NCBI GenBank assembly: GCA_016722445.1
Contig: JADKIZ010000003.1
Location: 1-64,000, forward strand
DNA: 64,000 bases
Direction of reading: 5' to 3'
DNA from: Flavobacteriales bacterium
GTDB taxonomy: Bacteria > Bacteroidota > Bacteroidia > Flavobacteriales_D > Sanyastnellaceae
The notes below the pieces were generated by a model that saw only the letters and a program-made list of their open reading frames with translations, was not told the origin of the DNA and ran no database searches. Made by a program: the position numbers and the translations under genes. Below are positions 18,756-27,923 of the stretch, piece after piece (position 1 is the first letter of the stretch; each line of letters opens with the position of its first letter).

Positions 18756-19709
18756 ATGGCAGGAGATATCAAAGATTTTATGCAGGAATTCAGTATCAAG
18801 GATCTGGAGAATTACACTGGTGTAAAAGCCCATACCATCCGCATTTGGGAACAACGGTACGGGCTACTGAAGCCTATGCGCACAGATAGCAATATCAGAA
18901 AATACTCAGATAAAGAATTAAAGACTTTGCTCAATATTTCCCTGCTGAATCACCGGGGTCATAAAATTTCTGAGATAGCCAGAATGCCCCAGACCAAAAT
19001 CTCGGAGCTCATCGAGGAGTACTCCGTTTCTGGTCAAAATGATGATACCATCATGGCTACACTAAAACTGGCCATGCTCAACTTCGATGAAAAATTATTT
19101 TGTAGTGTTGTCGATCTAAGAATCGCCACACACGGCCTTGAATACACTTTCCTCAATATTCTAGCACCTTTTCTACGTGAAATTGGTGTACTGTGGATGT
19201 CCAGCTCTATATGTCCCGCTCAAGAGCATTTCATCTCCAACCTCATTCGTCAAAAATTATACGCACAAACCAATCGTATTTTACCTGATATGGCATCTGC
19301 AAATGCCGAGTGTTTTGTCCTCTTCCTTCCGGAAATGGAATTTCATGAGATTTCTCTTCTCATGCTCAATTATTCTCTCAGGTCTCGCGGTTATAAAACA
19401 ATTTATCTGGGTCAAAGTGTTCCACTTGAAGATCTCTTTCAAGTATATCAAAGGGTTGGTCCAGCGCGTTTTGTCACGATCATTACCACTCACCCCAACC
19501 AAGTACTTCTAGATAGTTATCTCGAAAAAATCAGAGGCTATTTTAGCGAAACAGGTTGTGCCTTTCACATCAGCGGTCCATTGGTAAAAGGTAAAAAATC
19601 GCCTGAAATCGGATTGTTTTATCTCTATGAACATGTTGGGGAATTCCTGAAAGAATACACCCCGCTCCTATCAACTAAGCTTCATTCGGATCAAACTTTT
19701 ATGATCTAA
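18756..19709 (+). CDS. MerR-family regulator with B12-binding domain (CarA/CarH/LitR-like)
   Basis: 317 residues. The N-terminal MerR helix-turn-helix (KDLENYTGVKAHTIRIWEQRYG) has the wing region SNIRKYSD. A four-helix domain carries the Wx9EH cobalamin motif (Trp147, Glu157, His158), and a Rossmann-like B12 domain has ExH (Glu195, His197), the candidate lower ligand, then GYKTIYLG. These residues match the light-sensing CarH/LitR class that uses adenosylcobalamin. The adjacent ECF sigma gene is the arrangement often seen beside carotenoid genes in this phylum, but no crt gene is in the window. Likely represses the sigma gene and releases it in light; light-sensing itself is inferred. Start may be 18756 or 18780. 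Confidence 0.85.
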   Translation: MAGDIKDFMQEFSIKDLENYTGVKAHTIRIWEQRYGLLKPMRTDSNIRKYSDKELKTLLNISLLNHRGHKISEIARMPQTKISELIEEYSVSGQNDDTIMATLKLAMLNFDEKLFCSVVDLRIATHGLEYTFLNILAPFLREIGVLWMSSSICPAQEHFISNLIRQKLYAQTNRILPDMASANAECFVLFLPEMEFHEISLLMLNYSLRSRGYKTIYLGQSVPLEDLFQVYQRVGPARFVTIITTHPNQVLLDSYLEKIRGYFSETGCAFHISGPLVKGKKSPEIGLFYLYEHVGEFLKEYTPLLSTKLHSDQTFMI

Positions 19710-19768
19710 GTTAATTCTAGGTTGCAACTTCCATTGCATCTACTTGATTTTCCGATATTTAAAACTTT

Positions 19769-19798
19769 TGTTTAATCTTTTAACACTTTTATTAAACA
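19769..19798. promoter_or_regulatory. Dyad operator 1 (TGTTTAAT-N14-ATTAAACA)
   Basis: Perfect 8-bp inverted half-sites at 19769-19776 and 19791-19798 separated by 14 bp. It lies about 60 bp after the MerR stop and 60 bp before the sigma ATG. A dimeric or tetrameric regulator such as the neighbouring CarH-like protein is the obvious candidate ligand. Confidence 0.7.
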
Positions 19799-19821
19799 TT
19801 TCTGCCGCATTTCAATTCTTT

Positions 19822-19851
19822 TGTTTAATCTTTGCAGTCATTAATTAAACA
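19822..19851. promoter_or_regulatory. Dyad operator 2 overlapping the sigma-factor promoter
   Basis: The same half-sites with the same 14-bp spacing as dyad 1, at 19822-19829 and 19844-19851. Centre-to-centre distance to dyad 1 is 53 bp, about five helical turns. It overlaps a -7-like element (TAATCTTTG, 19826-19834) and ends 7 bp before the start codon. Binding here would block transcription directly. Confidence 0.7.
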
Positions 19852-19858
19852 TGACACC

Positions 19859-20347
19859 ATGAGCACAATGGAATTCAATGAGATGCTGATCTCTTCCCGC
19901 CCTGTTATGAAGAGCTTCGCACTCAGTTTTACCAAAAACTCCGATGATGCAGATGATTTGCTTCAGGATACCATGTTCAAGGCGTTGAAATACCGCGAAC
20001 ACTTCTCGGATGGCACCAACTTTCGTGGTTGGCTTTATACCATCATGAGAAACATCTTCTTAAATAAATGCAAGAGGGAACAATCATCGAGAAAAATATT
20101 CTCCAGACCTACTCATGATGTATCTGCCGATTGGCGCAGCATAAGCGCTGATAACATCAGTCAGGAAATCAACGAAAATGACATTTGGAAACAAATCAAC
20201 CTACTGAAAGAAGAAATCCGCAAGCCATTTGTTATGGCCTTTGAAGGTTATCTCTATGACGAAATTGCTGATCAGATGTCGATTCCAACAGGAACCGTTA
20301 AGAGTCGCATTTTCAACGCACGCCGCCAATTGATGACTGCATGTTGA
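19859..20347 (+). CDS. ECF-type sigma-70 factor linked to the CarH-like regulator
   Basis: 162 residues. Region 2 contains DADDLLQDTMFKALKY and FRGWLYTIMRNIFLNK; region 4 ends in a helix-turn-helix (YDEIADQMSIPTGTVKSRIFNARRQL). No anti-sigma gene is adjacent; control is probably by the MerR-type repressor through two dyads just upstream. ATG 19859 is chosen because the earlier TTG at 19832 lies inside the promoter and operator. Related sigma factors in this phylum often accompany carotenoid genes, which must here be elsewhere or absent. Confidence 0.9.
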   Translation: MSTMEFNEMLISSRPVMKSFALSFTKNSDDADDLLQDTMFKALKYREHFSDGTNFRGWLYTIMRNIFLNKCKREQSSRKIFSRPTHDVSADWRSISADNISQEINENDIWKQINLLKEEIRKPFVMAFEGYLYDEIADQMSIPTGTVKSRIFNARRQLMTAC

Positions 20348-20367
20348 TTCGAAATAGAACAAAAAAG

Positions 20368-20405
20368 AAAAAGGCCGTTCCAGTGGAACGGCCTTCTTTT
20401 TTCCC
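20368..20405. terminator. Bidirectional intrinsic terminator between the sigma gene and rpmE2
   Basis: AAGGCCGTTCC and GGAACGGCCTT form an 11-bp stem with a 3-base loop. It is flanked by A-runs on the left and T-runs on the right, so it can serve both converging genes. Confidence 0.85.
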
Positions 20406-20416
20406 AAAGGGATGTA

Positions 20417-20677
20417 TTATTTATTCTTATCGAATTTTGCGTAGCGTGTTTTGAACTTATCGATACGACCAGCGGTATCCACAAGCTGCATCTTTCCAGT
20501 AAAGAATGGATGCGAAGTATGCGAAATTTCAAGTTTCACGAGTGGATACTCTGTACCATCCTCCCATATAATGGAGTCTTTTGTTGGTGTGGTAGAACGG
20601 CCAATAAACATATATTCATTAGACATATCTTTGAAAACCACGAGGCGGTAACTATCCGGATGTATTCCTTGTTTCAT
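20417..20677 (-). CDS. rpmE2: 50S ribosomal protein L31 type B (zinc-independent)
   Basis: 86 residues with the type B signature (HPDSYRLVVFKDMSNEYMF, SHPFFTGKMQLVDTAGRIDKF). It has no cysteines, so it cannot bind the zinc used by the ordinary L31. Type B paralogues replace L31 when zinc is scarce in some bacteria; in many Bacteroidota it is the only copy. A perfect -7 element lies 25 bases upstream (20703-20710, minus strand). Confidence 0.96.
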   Translation of the reverse strand: MKQGIHPDSYRLVVFKDMSNEYMFIGRSTTPTKDSIIWEDGTEYPLVKLEISHTSHPFFTGKMQLVDTAGRIDKFKTRYAKFDKNK

Positions 20678-20702
20678 CTTCTTAATTCTTTAAAACGGGC
20701 GG

Positions 20703-20710
20703 CAAATATA
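20703..20710 (-). promoter_or_regulatory. -7 promoter element of rpmE2
   Basis: The minus strand reads TATATTTG followed by CCGCCCG. It is an exact TAnnTTTG match with a predicted leader of about 20 bases. No zinc-regulator palindrome was seen around it. Confidence 0.55.
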
Positions 20711-20954
20711 CGCAGGGGAATTTGTCCTGCAAGGCCTAAATGACTTTTTTCTCTTAAAAAGCAGAATTTCCAGTCAAATCAAAAGATCTGATCCGATTCT
20801 CGCATAAAACCTTCAGGAGTTCCGGCAAATATCGCCCTGAAATTGTATAGTTTCCTGATGTTCTGAGAAAATAGATTTCCGCAATCTGGTTAAAAATCAT
20901 TTTCGTATTCCAGAAAACGTTCTATTTTTCACCCTGAAGCCAAAAACCACAGTG

Positions 20955-21252
20955 ATGAAAACCAGTAAGGGATTTTTTTTCGCATTCCTAATCATTGCAT
21001 TCGGTATGTTATACCTGCAAATGAGACCTCTGTCCGTTCGTGAAAAAGCGTGCACAAAAAAAGAATACAGAGGCGTTATTCTGGATTCCTTATGGCAAGG
21101 ACAAAATGAAGAATTCATCAGCGCAGGAAATTGTGACAATTGCCATGGATATGATCCCTCAGGTCTTGCCAGTACAGACGGAGAAGGAACCGATGTGAAT
21201 CTAATCGACGATTGGAGTAGCACCATGATGGCCAATTCGGCCAAAGACCCCT
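20955..21252 (+). CDS. T9SS multiheme cytochrome c, part 1 (signal and first heme)
   Basis: The first 99 residues of a gene that continues one frame over. An export signal (FFFAFLIIAFGMLYLQM) is followed by heme site CDNCH in NCDNCHGYDPSGLAS and by MMANSAKDP. The expected continuation in this family is FWRAKVSHEV. In the sequence a T is missing from CCCTTCTGG at about 21252, which sends the frame to a stop at 21267-21269. The next frame resumes exactly at WRAKVSHEV, so these are one gene. Confidence 0.85.
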
Positions 21253-22846
21253 CTGGAGAGCAAAAGTGAGCCATGAGGTGTTCACCAATCCACAACTTCA
21301 AGCCGAAATTGAAGGTACTTGCACCAGATGTCATGCTTCTTTAGGTCGTTTTGCTGGATTGATGAATGGACAGGAAGATTACAGCATCGAAGAAATGTTG
21401 CAAGATTCGGTCGCTTTAGATGGTGTGAGTTGCCTCTCATGCCATAGGCAAGCTCCACAACCTGAAACTGCATTACACACAGGCCGACTTTTCTTCGACG
21501 AAGCCAATTGGGCTTTTGGTCAGTATAGCAGTCCGCTTGTCACTCCGATGGCTCTTGCAACTGGCTATATTCCTGAATTCGCAGCTCATACCAGCGATAG
21601 CAAACTCTGCGCTGCCTGTCACTCGCTTGTGACTCCTACGGTAGATCTTGATGGTAACCTTACTGGTGAAGATTTTGTCGAACAAGCTACCTGGCACGAA
21701 TGGCTCAATAGTAGCTATTCAACCAATAACACCACTTGTCAGGATTGCCACTTACCTAAAGTCGAAAACCAATTGATACGCTTAGCAGTTGGTCTGGATA
21801 CTCCACCTCGCCCCGATTTCAGACTTCACACATTAGCAGGTGGTAATACGACCATGCTTAAAATTTTGCGTGATAATAATGAAACCTTGGGTATTGTCGC
21901 CGGTGATGCTGAATTCAACGAAACCATAGCCGCAACCATGGACAACCTGCAGAACAAAAGTCTCACGATGCAACTTGAAGAAATAGATCGTACAGGTGAC
22001 TCCATCTTTGTTAGCTTGAAATTGGGAAACATCACAGGACATAAACTACCAAGTGGTTATCCAGCGAGAAGAATGACTGTAAACCTTGTCGCACGGGATA
22101 ATTTGGGTAATGAAATTTTCAGGTCAGGAGGTTTCAACAATGAGTATTATGTGGTCAACGAAGACAGTCCATTCGAACCGCACTATCAAATTATTTCTGA
22201 AGAAGAACAGGTGCAGATTTATGAAATGGTGATGGGCGATGTTGAGAACAATCGAACAACTGTTCTCACTCGAGCTGATTCTCATTTGAAAGACAACAGA
22301 CTGGTGCCACTCGGATTCAGCACTACCAGCATTGTCTATGACACGACAGAAATTGTATTGAATATTCCTGATCCGGACTTCAATCATGATCCAGCTGAAG
22401 GCAGCGGTACTGACATTGTCTACTATCACATTCCAACCAACAATTTCAACGGTCCTGTTGAAATCACCGCTGAAGTCTATTTCCAAAGTCTACCGCCCAT
22501 TTTCTTACAGGACATTTTAGAAATCAATACGGAAGAAATCACTCACTTCGCTGAAATGTTCAGCACAGCTGATAAAACGCCTGTACTCATGAAAGCGCAG
22601 ATCATTGATGTGGATGAATATGTCGGTGTCGAAGAAAAAGAAAATTACAATATCCGCGTCATCGCCAATTTGCGAGGCAGTTATGATGTGTATTCTGACC
22701 GACCGCTGCTCATGGACATATACAGCATAGCAGGACAAAAGGTAGATTCTCGAAAACTTCAATCCGGTAAAAATGCTTGGGATGGAAATTTCGCTTCAGG
22801 AACATATATCCTTGTGTTCTCTGAAAAGGAAGGTCGATTCAAGTAG
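21253..22846 (+). CDS. T9SS multiheme cytochrome c, part 2 (four hemes and sorting domain)
   Basis: About 530 residues. Four CxxCH sites (CTRCH, CLSCH, CAACH, CQDCH) make five with part 1. A beta-rich region follows (VSLKLGNITGHKLPSGYPARR, with HKLPSGYPARR typical of cytochrome c554-like and other multiheme proteins), then a C-terminal T9SS type A domain (PLLMDIYSIAGQKVDS, FASGTYILVFSEK). T9SS sorting implies export across the outer membrane, so the hemes may face the outside. Candidate role: extracellular electron transfer or a surface oxidoreductase; substrate unknown. No maturation or partner gene is adjacent. Confidence 0.85.
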
Positions 22847-22869
22847 AAAAAATCATCATCAAATGATGA

Positions 22870-23688
22870 CTACTTGAGTTTGTAATGCCTCATGACGAGG
22901 TATTCAAAGACACGTCCCGGCAAGGTCCGCATGAGTGTGAGACTAAATCTTTGCGTAAGGTTGGCTACGCGATAGCGCAAAGCTGGGTTCTTCTTTTCGA
23001 TGATACTGGCTATTCGTCGACCAATGGCTTCTGGTGTCGGTGCTTCTGAAACCTCTTTCCTTACTTGGGCAAGAATATCGTCGCTTTGAGTCCGATAGGC
23101 AGGATCCACAAATGCAGAAACCTTCCTCGCTTCGTTGATATTGGTATTGAAATCACCAGGCTCAATCAAAACCACTTTTATTCCAAATTGTGTAACTTCC
23201 TGACTAAGTGATTCCGTAAATCCTTCTACGGCAAATTTGCTGGCACTGTAAATACCTCTGAAAGGCAAACCCATTTGTGCAGCCAGCGATGTGATATTGA
23301 TGATATATCCTCGCTTCTGTTTCCGCATCTGAGGAATGCACGCACGACAAACATTCAATACGCCAAACAGATTGGTTTCAAATATCTCTCTGGATTCATG
23401 ATCACTGGTATTCTCAATCGGACCAACCATGCCCAATCCGGCATTGTTTACCACTACATCCAAACGACCAACCAGTGCAATAACTGTCGCAATTGCACTG
23501 CGCACCTCCTCCTCTTTCCTGACATCCATTTTGATGAATTCAATACCGCTCTCCTGAAATCCCGTATCATACCGTCTTGACGTACCGAAAACACGATGTC
23601 CGCGTTTGGCGAGTTCAACTCCAACCGCACGCCCAATGCCACTGCTCGCGCCTGTGACTAAAATGACCTGTGATGATTTTGACAACAT
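22870..23688 (-). CDS. SDR-family short-chain dehydrogenase/reductase
   Basis: 272 residues from the ATG at 23688; the open frame runs further upstream but without a plausible protein. Cofactor motif TGASSGIG (12-19), NNAG (81-84), catalytic Ser134, Tyr147 and Lys151 (YSASK) are all present. The Arg-Arg pair after beta-2 (SRRYD) suggests NADP(H). Classical SDR; substrate not predictable. A perfect -7 element (TAACTTTG on the minus strand, 23697-23704) ends eight bases before the ATG, which supports this start and implies a very short leader. Confidence 0.92.
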   Translation of the reverse strand: MLSKSSQVILVTGASSGIGRAVGVELAKRGHRVFGTSRRYDTGFQESGIEFIKMDVRKEEEVRSAIATVIALVGRLDVVVNNAGLGMVGPIENTSDHESREIFETNLFGVLNVCRACIPQMRKQKRGYIINITSLAAQMGLPFRGIYSASKFAVEGFTESLSQEVTQFGIKVVLIEPGDFNTNINEARKVSAFVDPAYRTQSDDILAQVRKEVSEAPTPEAIGRRIASIIEKKNPALRYRVANLTQRFSLTLMRTLPGRVFEYLVMRHYKLK

Positions 23689-23696
23689 GAACAAAG

Positions 23697-23704
23697 CAAA
23701 GTTA
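23697..23704 (-). promoter_or_regulatory. -7 promoter element next to the SDR start codon
   Basis: The minus strand reads TAACTTTG, an exact TAnnTTTG match, eight bases before ATG 23688. It predicts a nearly leaderless mRNA and fixes the translation start. Confidence 0.55.
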
Positions 23705-23747
23705 ATCGGTATCGGTGTGCAATTTCGCAGTAATACTACGCTCAGAT

Positions 23748-23931
23748 TTTTACCCAGATCATGCAGTCGGGATCGTGATGAAGCGCTGAAAGCCGAAAAG
23801 GACGGGCGCTCCCGCAAGATTTTTATTTGAAAGCGTATCATCCATACGGTGAAAATAAAAATCGAGGAAGTGACCGTCATTGAAGGCCTTCAGCGCTGTA
23901 ATAGATTTCGACTGCATGATTTGGGTTTAAC
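23748..23931. repeat. 184-bp imperfect palindrome in the SDR/2OG-oxygenase gap
   Basis: The left arm (about 23748-23835) is repeated inverted in the right arm (about 23841-23931) at roughly 70% identity. Shared blocks are ATCATGCAGTCG, AGCGCTGAA-GCC, GACGG and GATTTTTATTT, and the arms meet at CGTAT-CATCC-ATACG. The structure spans nearly its whole length with only a 5-base loop. It fits no terminator or riboswitch I know. A hairpin RNA, a mobile-element relic or a protein-binding cruciform are all possible. Confidence 0.6.
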
Positions 23932-24164
23932 CATGAATTCTACCACTTAATACATGACAAAGGATTCATGATGATGGAATCTCACATCTGAGAATGCTAC
24001 ATCTTTCTTCCCGAAATAGAAATAGCAGTACTGAAGAAAAAGAAGAGAATCAAAGCCAAAAGCCTCCTTTGCCAGGACTCTTAATCAAAACTTTTGTCGA
24101 TAAAGGTTTCGTGCCACCACTAAAACTCATTTGTTTTATCACCCGATATAAGTTTATTTGTCCT

Positions 24165-24755
24165 ATGGAATTAACAGAAGAACTGGCAGATCAATTCGAA
24201 AAAAATGGATATTTCATTTTGCAAAATTTCCTTCCCGATGATCTTTTGATAGCGATGCGATCGGAAATCGAGCAATTGCAACAATCGAAAGATTTCCGAA
24301 AAGCTGGGATTGGGAAAGAATCCGATTTTAAAATTGATGATGGGCAACGCGGAGATTTCATTTGTTGGATAGATCAACAAAATCCATTTCCAGCATCAGC
24401 CAGATACATCGAGGAAATCAACTCACTCATCCCTCAACTGAACAGGTCGTTTTTCCTTGGAATCAACAACTACGAATGTCACTACGCTGTTTATCCTCCG
24501 GGAACATTCTACAAACGACATTCTGATCGTCACAAAAAAAGTTCACCACGGGTGGTGTCGATGGTTTTCTATCTGAATGAAAATTGGCAACCAGAAGATG
24601 GCGGACAATTGCGCATTTATGATCAGGATAAAATCCTCGCGGAAGTATTGCCCCAAGCAGGCACATTGGTCATTTTCCTCAGTGAAACTGAACATGAAGT
24701 CATGCCCACCTATCGCAGCAGAATGAGCCTTACGGGTTGGATGCGCTCTGAATAA
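24165..24755 (+). CDS. 2OG-Fe(II) dioxygenase (prolyl-4-hydroxylase-like)
   Basis: 196 residues from ATG 24165; the frame opens at 23994 but the extra residues do not resemble the family. The facial triad is His119, Asp121 (RHSD) and His167 (EHEV), with Arg176 as the 2-oxoglutarate anchor (RSRMSLTGW). GGQLRIY and the N-terminal ADQFEKNGYFILQNFL helix are typical of the P4H/PKHD superfamily. Expected to hydroxylate a protein or small molecule using O2 and 2-oxoglutarate; the substrate is unknown. The neighbouring genes do not suggest a pathway. Confidence 0.87.
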   Translation: MELTEELADQFEKNGYFILQNFLPDDLLIAMRSEIEQLQQSKDFRKAGIGKESDFKIDDGQRGDFICWIDQQNPFPASARYIEEINSLIPQLNRSFFLGINNYECHYAVYPPGTFYKRHSDRHKKSSPRVVSMVFYLNENWQPEDGGQLRIYDQDKILAEVLPQAGTLVIFLSETEHEVMPTYRSRMSLTGWMRSE

Positions 24756-24904
24756 TATCCGTAGTGATTGTCTTGATGTGGTTTATTTCTTGAATCGCTT
24801 AGCGAAGCTTACAACCATATTATTTGATGTCCCAGTAACAACTTCAATAGAAGTTCATCTTGCTGTTTTCAAGTTATTGAAGGCACATAAAATTTTTCCA
24901 TGAA

Positions 24905-24936
24905 CAAAAAAGAGGCCATTCCGCAGAATGGCCTCT
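24905..24936 (-). terminator. Intrinsic terminator of the SprB-repeat gene
   Basis: AGAGGCCATTC and GAATGGCCTCT form an 11-bp stem with a 4-base loop. On the minus strand it is followed by TTTTTTGTTC, 25 bases after the stop codon of the SprB-repeat gene. Confidence 0.85.
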
Positions 24937-24960
24937 TCCAAATCATTTATTCAGTTCAGA

Positions 24961-26285
24961 TCAGTTCTTCACGAAGTGAAGGTTGTGAGTCTGATTACCC
25001 ATTACAAATTGAACACTATAGAAACCTGCAGCAGCATCTTTCATATCGATACGCTCCATACGAGTACCATTTACGTTTCCAAGTTCTTTTGCAACTACAA
25101 CACGGCCGGCAGCATCAACTACAGCGTAGTTCATTTTTTCGCCTTTCAGACCATCGATGCTAATTACAAACTCACCATTGTTAGGGTTTGGATACAAGGT
25201 GAAAGAAAACTCTTCACCAAACTCACCGATACCAGTCACATTGATAGAAGTAGTTACTTCACAACCATTGTCATCTGTAACAGTAAGCGTATATGTATCA
25301 TCTTGACCAGCACCTAAATCAGGAAGGTCCATGTTAGTAGTGATCACGTTACCATCGCTGTCAGTCCACTCATAAGTATAAGGAGTAGCACCACCAGTAA
25401 CAGTATAAACTGTGTTTCCACCTGGATCTTCGTTGATTGGATCAGCAGCAAGACCACTGATTTGGATTTCAGTAGCTTCATCGATCTGAATATCGTCGAT
25501 AGATGATGTCTCACAACCGTTTTCATCATATGCTACAACCGAATACATACCTGGGCAGAGGTTTTCGATTGGATTGGTCGCAGAAACTGGACCTTGATTG
25601 TAAGAATAGAAATACTGACCAGTACCACCAGTGGTAGTCATGGTGATTGTTCCATTACAAGACTGGTAACACAATTCAGCTGTAGTGCTTACAGAAGTAA
25701 TCAATTCAGCTGGCTCAGTGATTTCCTCCGCAGCAAGTTCAGAAGACTGACAGCCGTTTGCATCCATAACGTAAACATCATAGATACCAGCACTCATACC
25801 TGTGAAATCTGGTGCAGGAACATAATCGATACCATTGATAGAGTATGCATAAGGCTCAGTTCCACCTGCTGCAGTAACTGCAATAGCACCATTGTTGTTA
25901 CCGAAGCAAGCGATGTTTGCTGCCTCAGAAGTGAAAGTCAAAACAGCTGGCTCAACTACTTCAATATCTTCAGAAGCAATACAATCGTTCGCATCTTTCA
26001 CACATACGGTATAAGTACCAGCCATGAGATCAGTAAGATCTGCGATAACGTCGAAGTTTACACAGTCGAAGCTATAAGTAAGGCCACCAGTACCGCCACC
26101 AGCGATAATAGCGATAGAACCATCAGAATCACCATTACAAGCAGGTGAAGTGATTGTTGCATCGATAGTAATTGATGGACCACCAGCTACGTTGAACTGA
26201 AGTGAAGCATCACAACCATTTTCATCTTGAGCATACACCATATTGCTGCCTGGAGTCAGGTCATTCAAAATGAGGTTTGCTGGAT
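24961..26285 (-). CDS. SprB-repeat T9SS surface protein, part 4 (C-terminal)
   Basis: About 440 residues with several SprB-type repeats of about 75 residues: the pattern C.G..(D/N)G.I.......GG...Y.YS recurs (ACNGDSDGSIAIIAGGGTGG, ACFGNNNGAIAVTAAGGTEP, CYQSCNGTITMTTTGGTGQ). The T9SS type A domain is complete (FTLYPNPNNGEFVISI, AAGFYSVQFVMGNQTH). SprB repeats occur in mobile gliding adhesins and other surface proteins of the phylum. It belongs to one gene running 27740 to 24961. The break near 26285 is a missing A in a GAAA run: EE-NPANLILNDLTPG is restored by one base. Confidence 0.85.
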
Positions 26286-26789
26286 TTCTTCGATATCAAA
26301 TGGACCGCCATCAGTAGAGCTAAAGTCAACATCACCAGTACCACCAGCCCAAGTAATAACCTGAGTAGCGTCTGAGCTATTGAAACAAGAAGCAGCCTGC
26401 TCAGCACCTTCGAAAAGAGTGAGGGTTGATGGATTTACTACTTCGAAATCAGGACCGTTTGCGGTACAACCGTTTCCGTCCATAGCAACCATGTGGAAAG
26501 TACCACCACCAAGTCCGCAGTAATCAGGTGTGGTCAACACGAGGTCGTTACCATCACCGTCCTGAACTGGTGAATTGCTATCATCATAAATCATATAGCT
26601 AAGTGCACCAGTACCGCCACCATAGTTGGCTGGATCTGTAGCAACGCAAGCGTCATTATCACCATTGCAGGTTACGTTTGTGTTGGTGCTAGCACCCATC
26701 ACAACGGCATCAGTATTTCGCGCAATGATAGTCCTGAGAAACAGAACATTCGCTGGAAATACCACTTTGTGCGGTTGAGGTTGACATTA
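26286..26789 (-). CDS. SprB-repeat T9SS surface protein, part 3
   Basis: About 160 residues with two further repeat units (VTCNGDNDACVATDPANYGG, then AASCFNSSDATQVITWAGG). Its upstream edge lies somewhere between 26750 and 26830. There the preceding frame drifts into unrelated residues, and this frame resumes with VFPANVLFLRT and NTDAVVMGAS. The exact indel is not identifiable because this segment is less repetitive. Confidence 0.75.
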
Positions 26790-27453
26790 TCAAAACGTAA
26801 CAAATGGAGCATTACATAAGGGGTACTGCTGCCTACGTCACCAACTGTAATACCATCAACATCAGCGAGACCGAGGTCTTCACCGTTGAAGGTATAAGAA
26901 ATGTAGCCTTGGTTACCAGAACCAGTTACCACAACCTGTCCGTCTGCATCAGTTGAGCAAGTAGGATTGGTTACGGTGATATCGCCAATGGCAAGAGCAC
27001 AAGGGAAGATACAAAGGCCATTATCAAAATCTGCCGCAGCGTTATAGTTCGATGCTGCAGGATCTGTACAACCAGGAGTTCCGCAATCTATGTTTCCGAA
27101 TTCCAGACCTGTTTGCACCACATATGGGCTACCAGGACCAGCATATTCTGGGAACACCTGAAGATTGAGGATACCACAGATGTCACCATCAGTAGTAATC
27201 TGACCGATAAGAATTTTGAGATCTGCACCAGCTTCAGTGTTCAGGTTGTCTGTCAAAGAAAACCATGTAGCACCAACAACTGAGTTTACAGTTACGCTGC
27301 CAGCACCATAAGGAGCTGTGTTGAACATCTGGTTCTGCCATGGCTGACCAGTGTCTTCAAGTGCATATAATCCAGCCAATGGGCCATCGTTATCGCAGGT
27401 ATAACCTACTGTAAGGTATGAATCATACTCAACGGCAGGAATAACTGAGTAAA
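26790..27453 (-). CDS. SprB-repeat T9SS surface protein, part 2
   Basis: About 220 residues. It begins with a globular region common in marine Bacteroidota secreted proteins (PAVEYDSYLTVGYTCDNDG, WFSLTDNLNTEAGADLKI). The recurring GCTDPAASNYNAAADFDNG metal-site-like motif and one SprB repeat (PTCSTDADGQVVVTGSGN) follow. The start of this part lacks its own initiation codon and is joined to part 1 by at least one indel between about 27440 and 27480. Confidence 0.78.
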
Positions 27454-27454
27454 C

Positions 27455-27740
27455 GCTGCACGAGCACCATCACCAGTTTGCCTCCATTTGCATGGTTCCA
27501 TATCCCCTGACCTGTAACGTTCAGAATCAAAGGTGAATTGTCATTACCGGATACTGTAGTAACCCGGTCAGTTGCATTTGTTGTGTTAGCATAAATGCGG
27601 TAGGTAGTGTGGCCCGCAGGATAGCCTGCCACTGATCCGTTGTCGGTGTAGAATGTCTCAACGGAGATATTGGTCACCTGAGCCATCGAACCCGTAATCG
27701 TACCCAGGATAGCAGACAGAATAAGTAGTGCTCTCTTCAT
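27455..27740 (-). CDS. SprB-repeat T9SS surface protein, part 1 (signal peptide)
   Basis: The N-terminus: signal peptide MKRALLILSAILGTITGSMAQ, then VETFYTDNG and TTYRIYANTTNATDRVTTVSG, a segment typical of secreted Bacteroidota proteins. The frame ends at 27429 after NHANGGKL. Adding one A to the AAA run near 27477 would continue it as GDGARAA, and a second shift near 27455 leads into part 2. A perfect -7 element (minus strand, 27784-27791, TATATTTG) precedes it with a leader of about 38 bases. Confidence 0.8.
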
Positions 27741-27783
27741 GAGTTAATTTGGTTTTGAACTGATTAATTATGGTTTGAACGGC

Positions 27784-27791
27784 CAAATATA
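27784..27791 (-). promoter_or_regulatory. -7 promoter element of the SprB-repeat gene
   Basis: The minus strand reads TATATTTG followed by GCCG, an exact TAnnTTTG match, about 43 bases before the start codon at 27740. Confidence 0.55.
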
Positions 27792-27852
27792 TAAGATGTA
27801 GACCGGAAATAAAATTTATCTTATACCAAAATCCTTGGAGTCTTAATAAAGC

Positions 27853-27883
27853 GAAACCCCTTCATGACTGAACATGAAGGGTT
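27853..27883 (-). terminator. Terminator-like hairpin after the carbohydrate-binding-like T9SS gene
   Basis: AACCCTTCATG and CATGAAGGGGTT form a stem of about 11 bp with one bulge and a 6-base loop, about 40 bases after the stop at 27924. The downstream T-tract is weak on the minus strand. Confidence 0.6.
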
Positions 27884-27923
27884 CCGGCTAAATTTTGTAA
27901 TTTCTCTGATTTTTACACAATGA

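Noticed and set aside
23759..23917. 52-codon minus-strand ORF in the long palindrome
   Set aside because: Its openness follows from the symmetry, and it resembles no protein. No separate promoter is seen.
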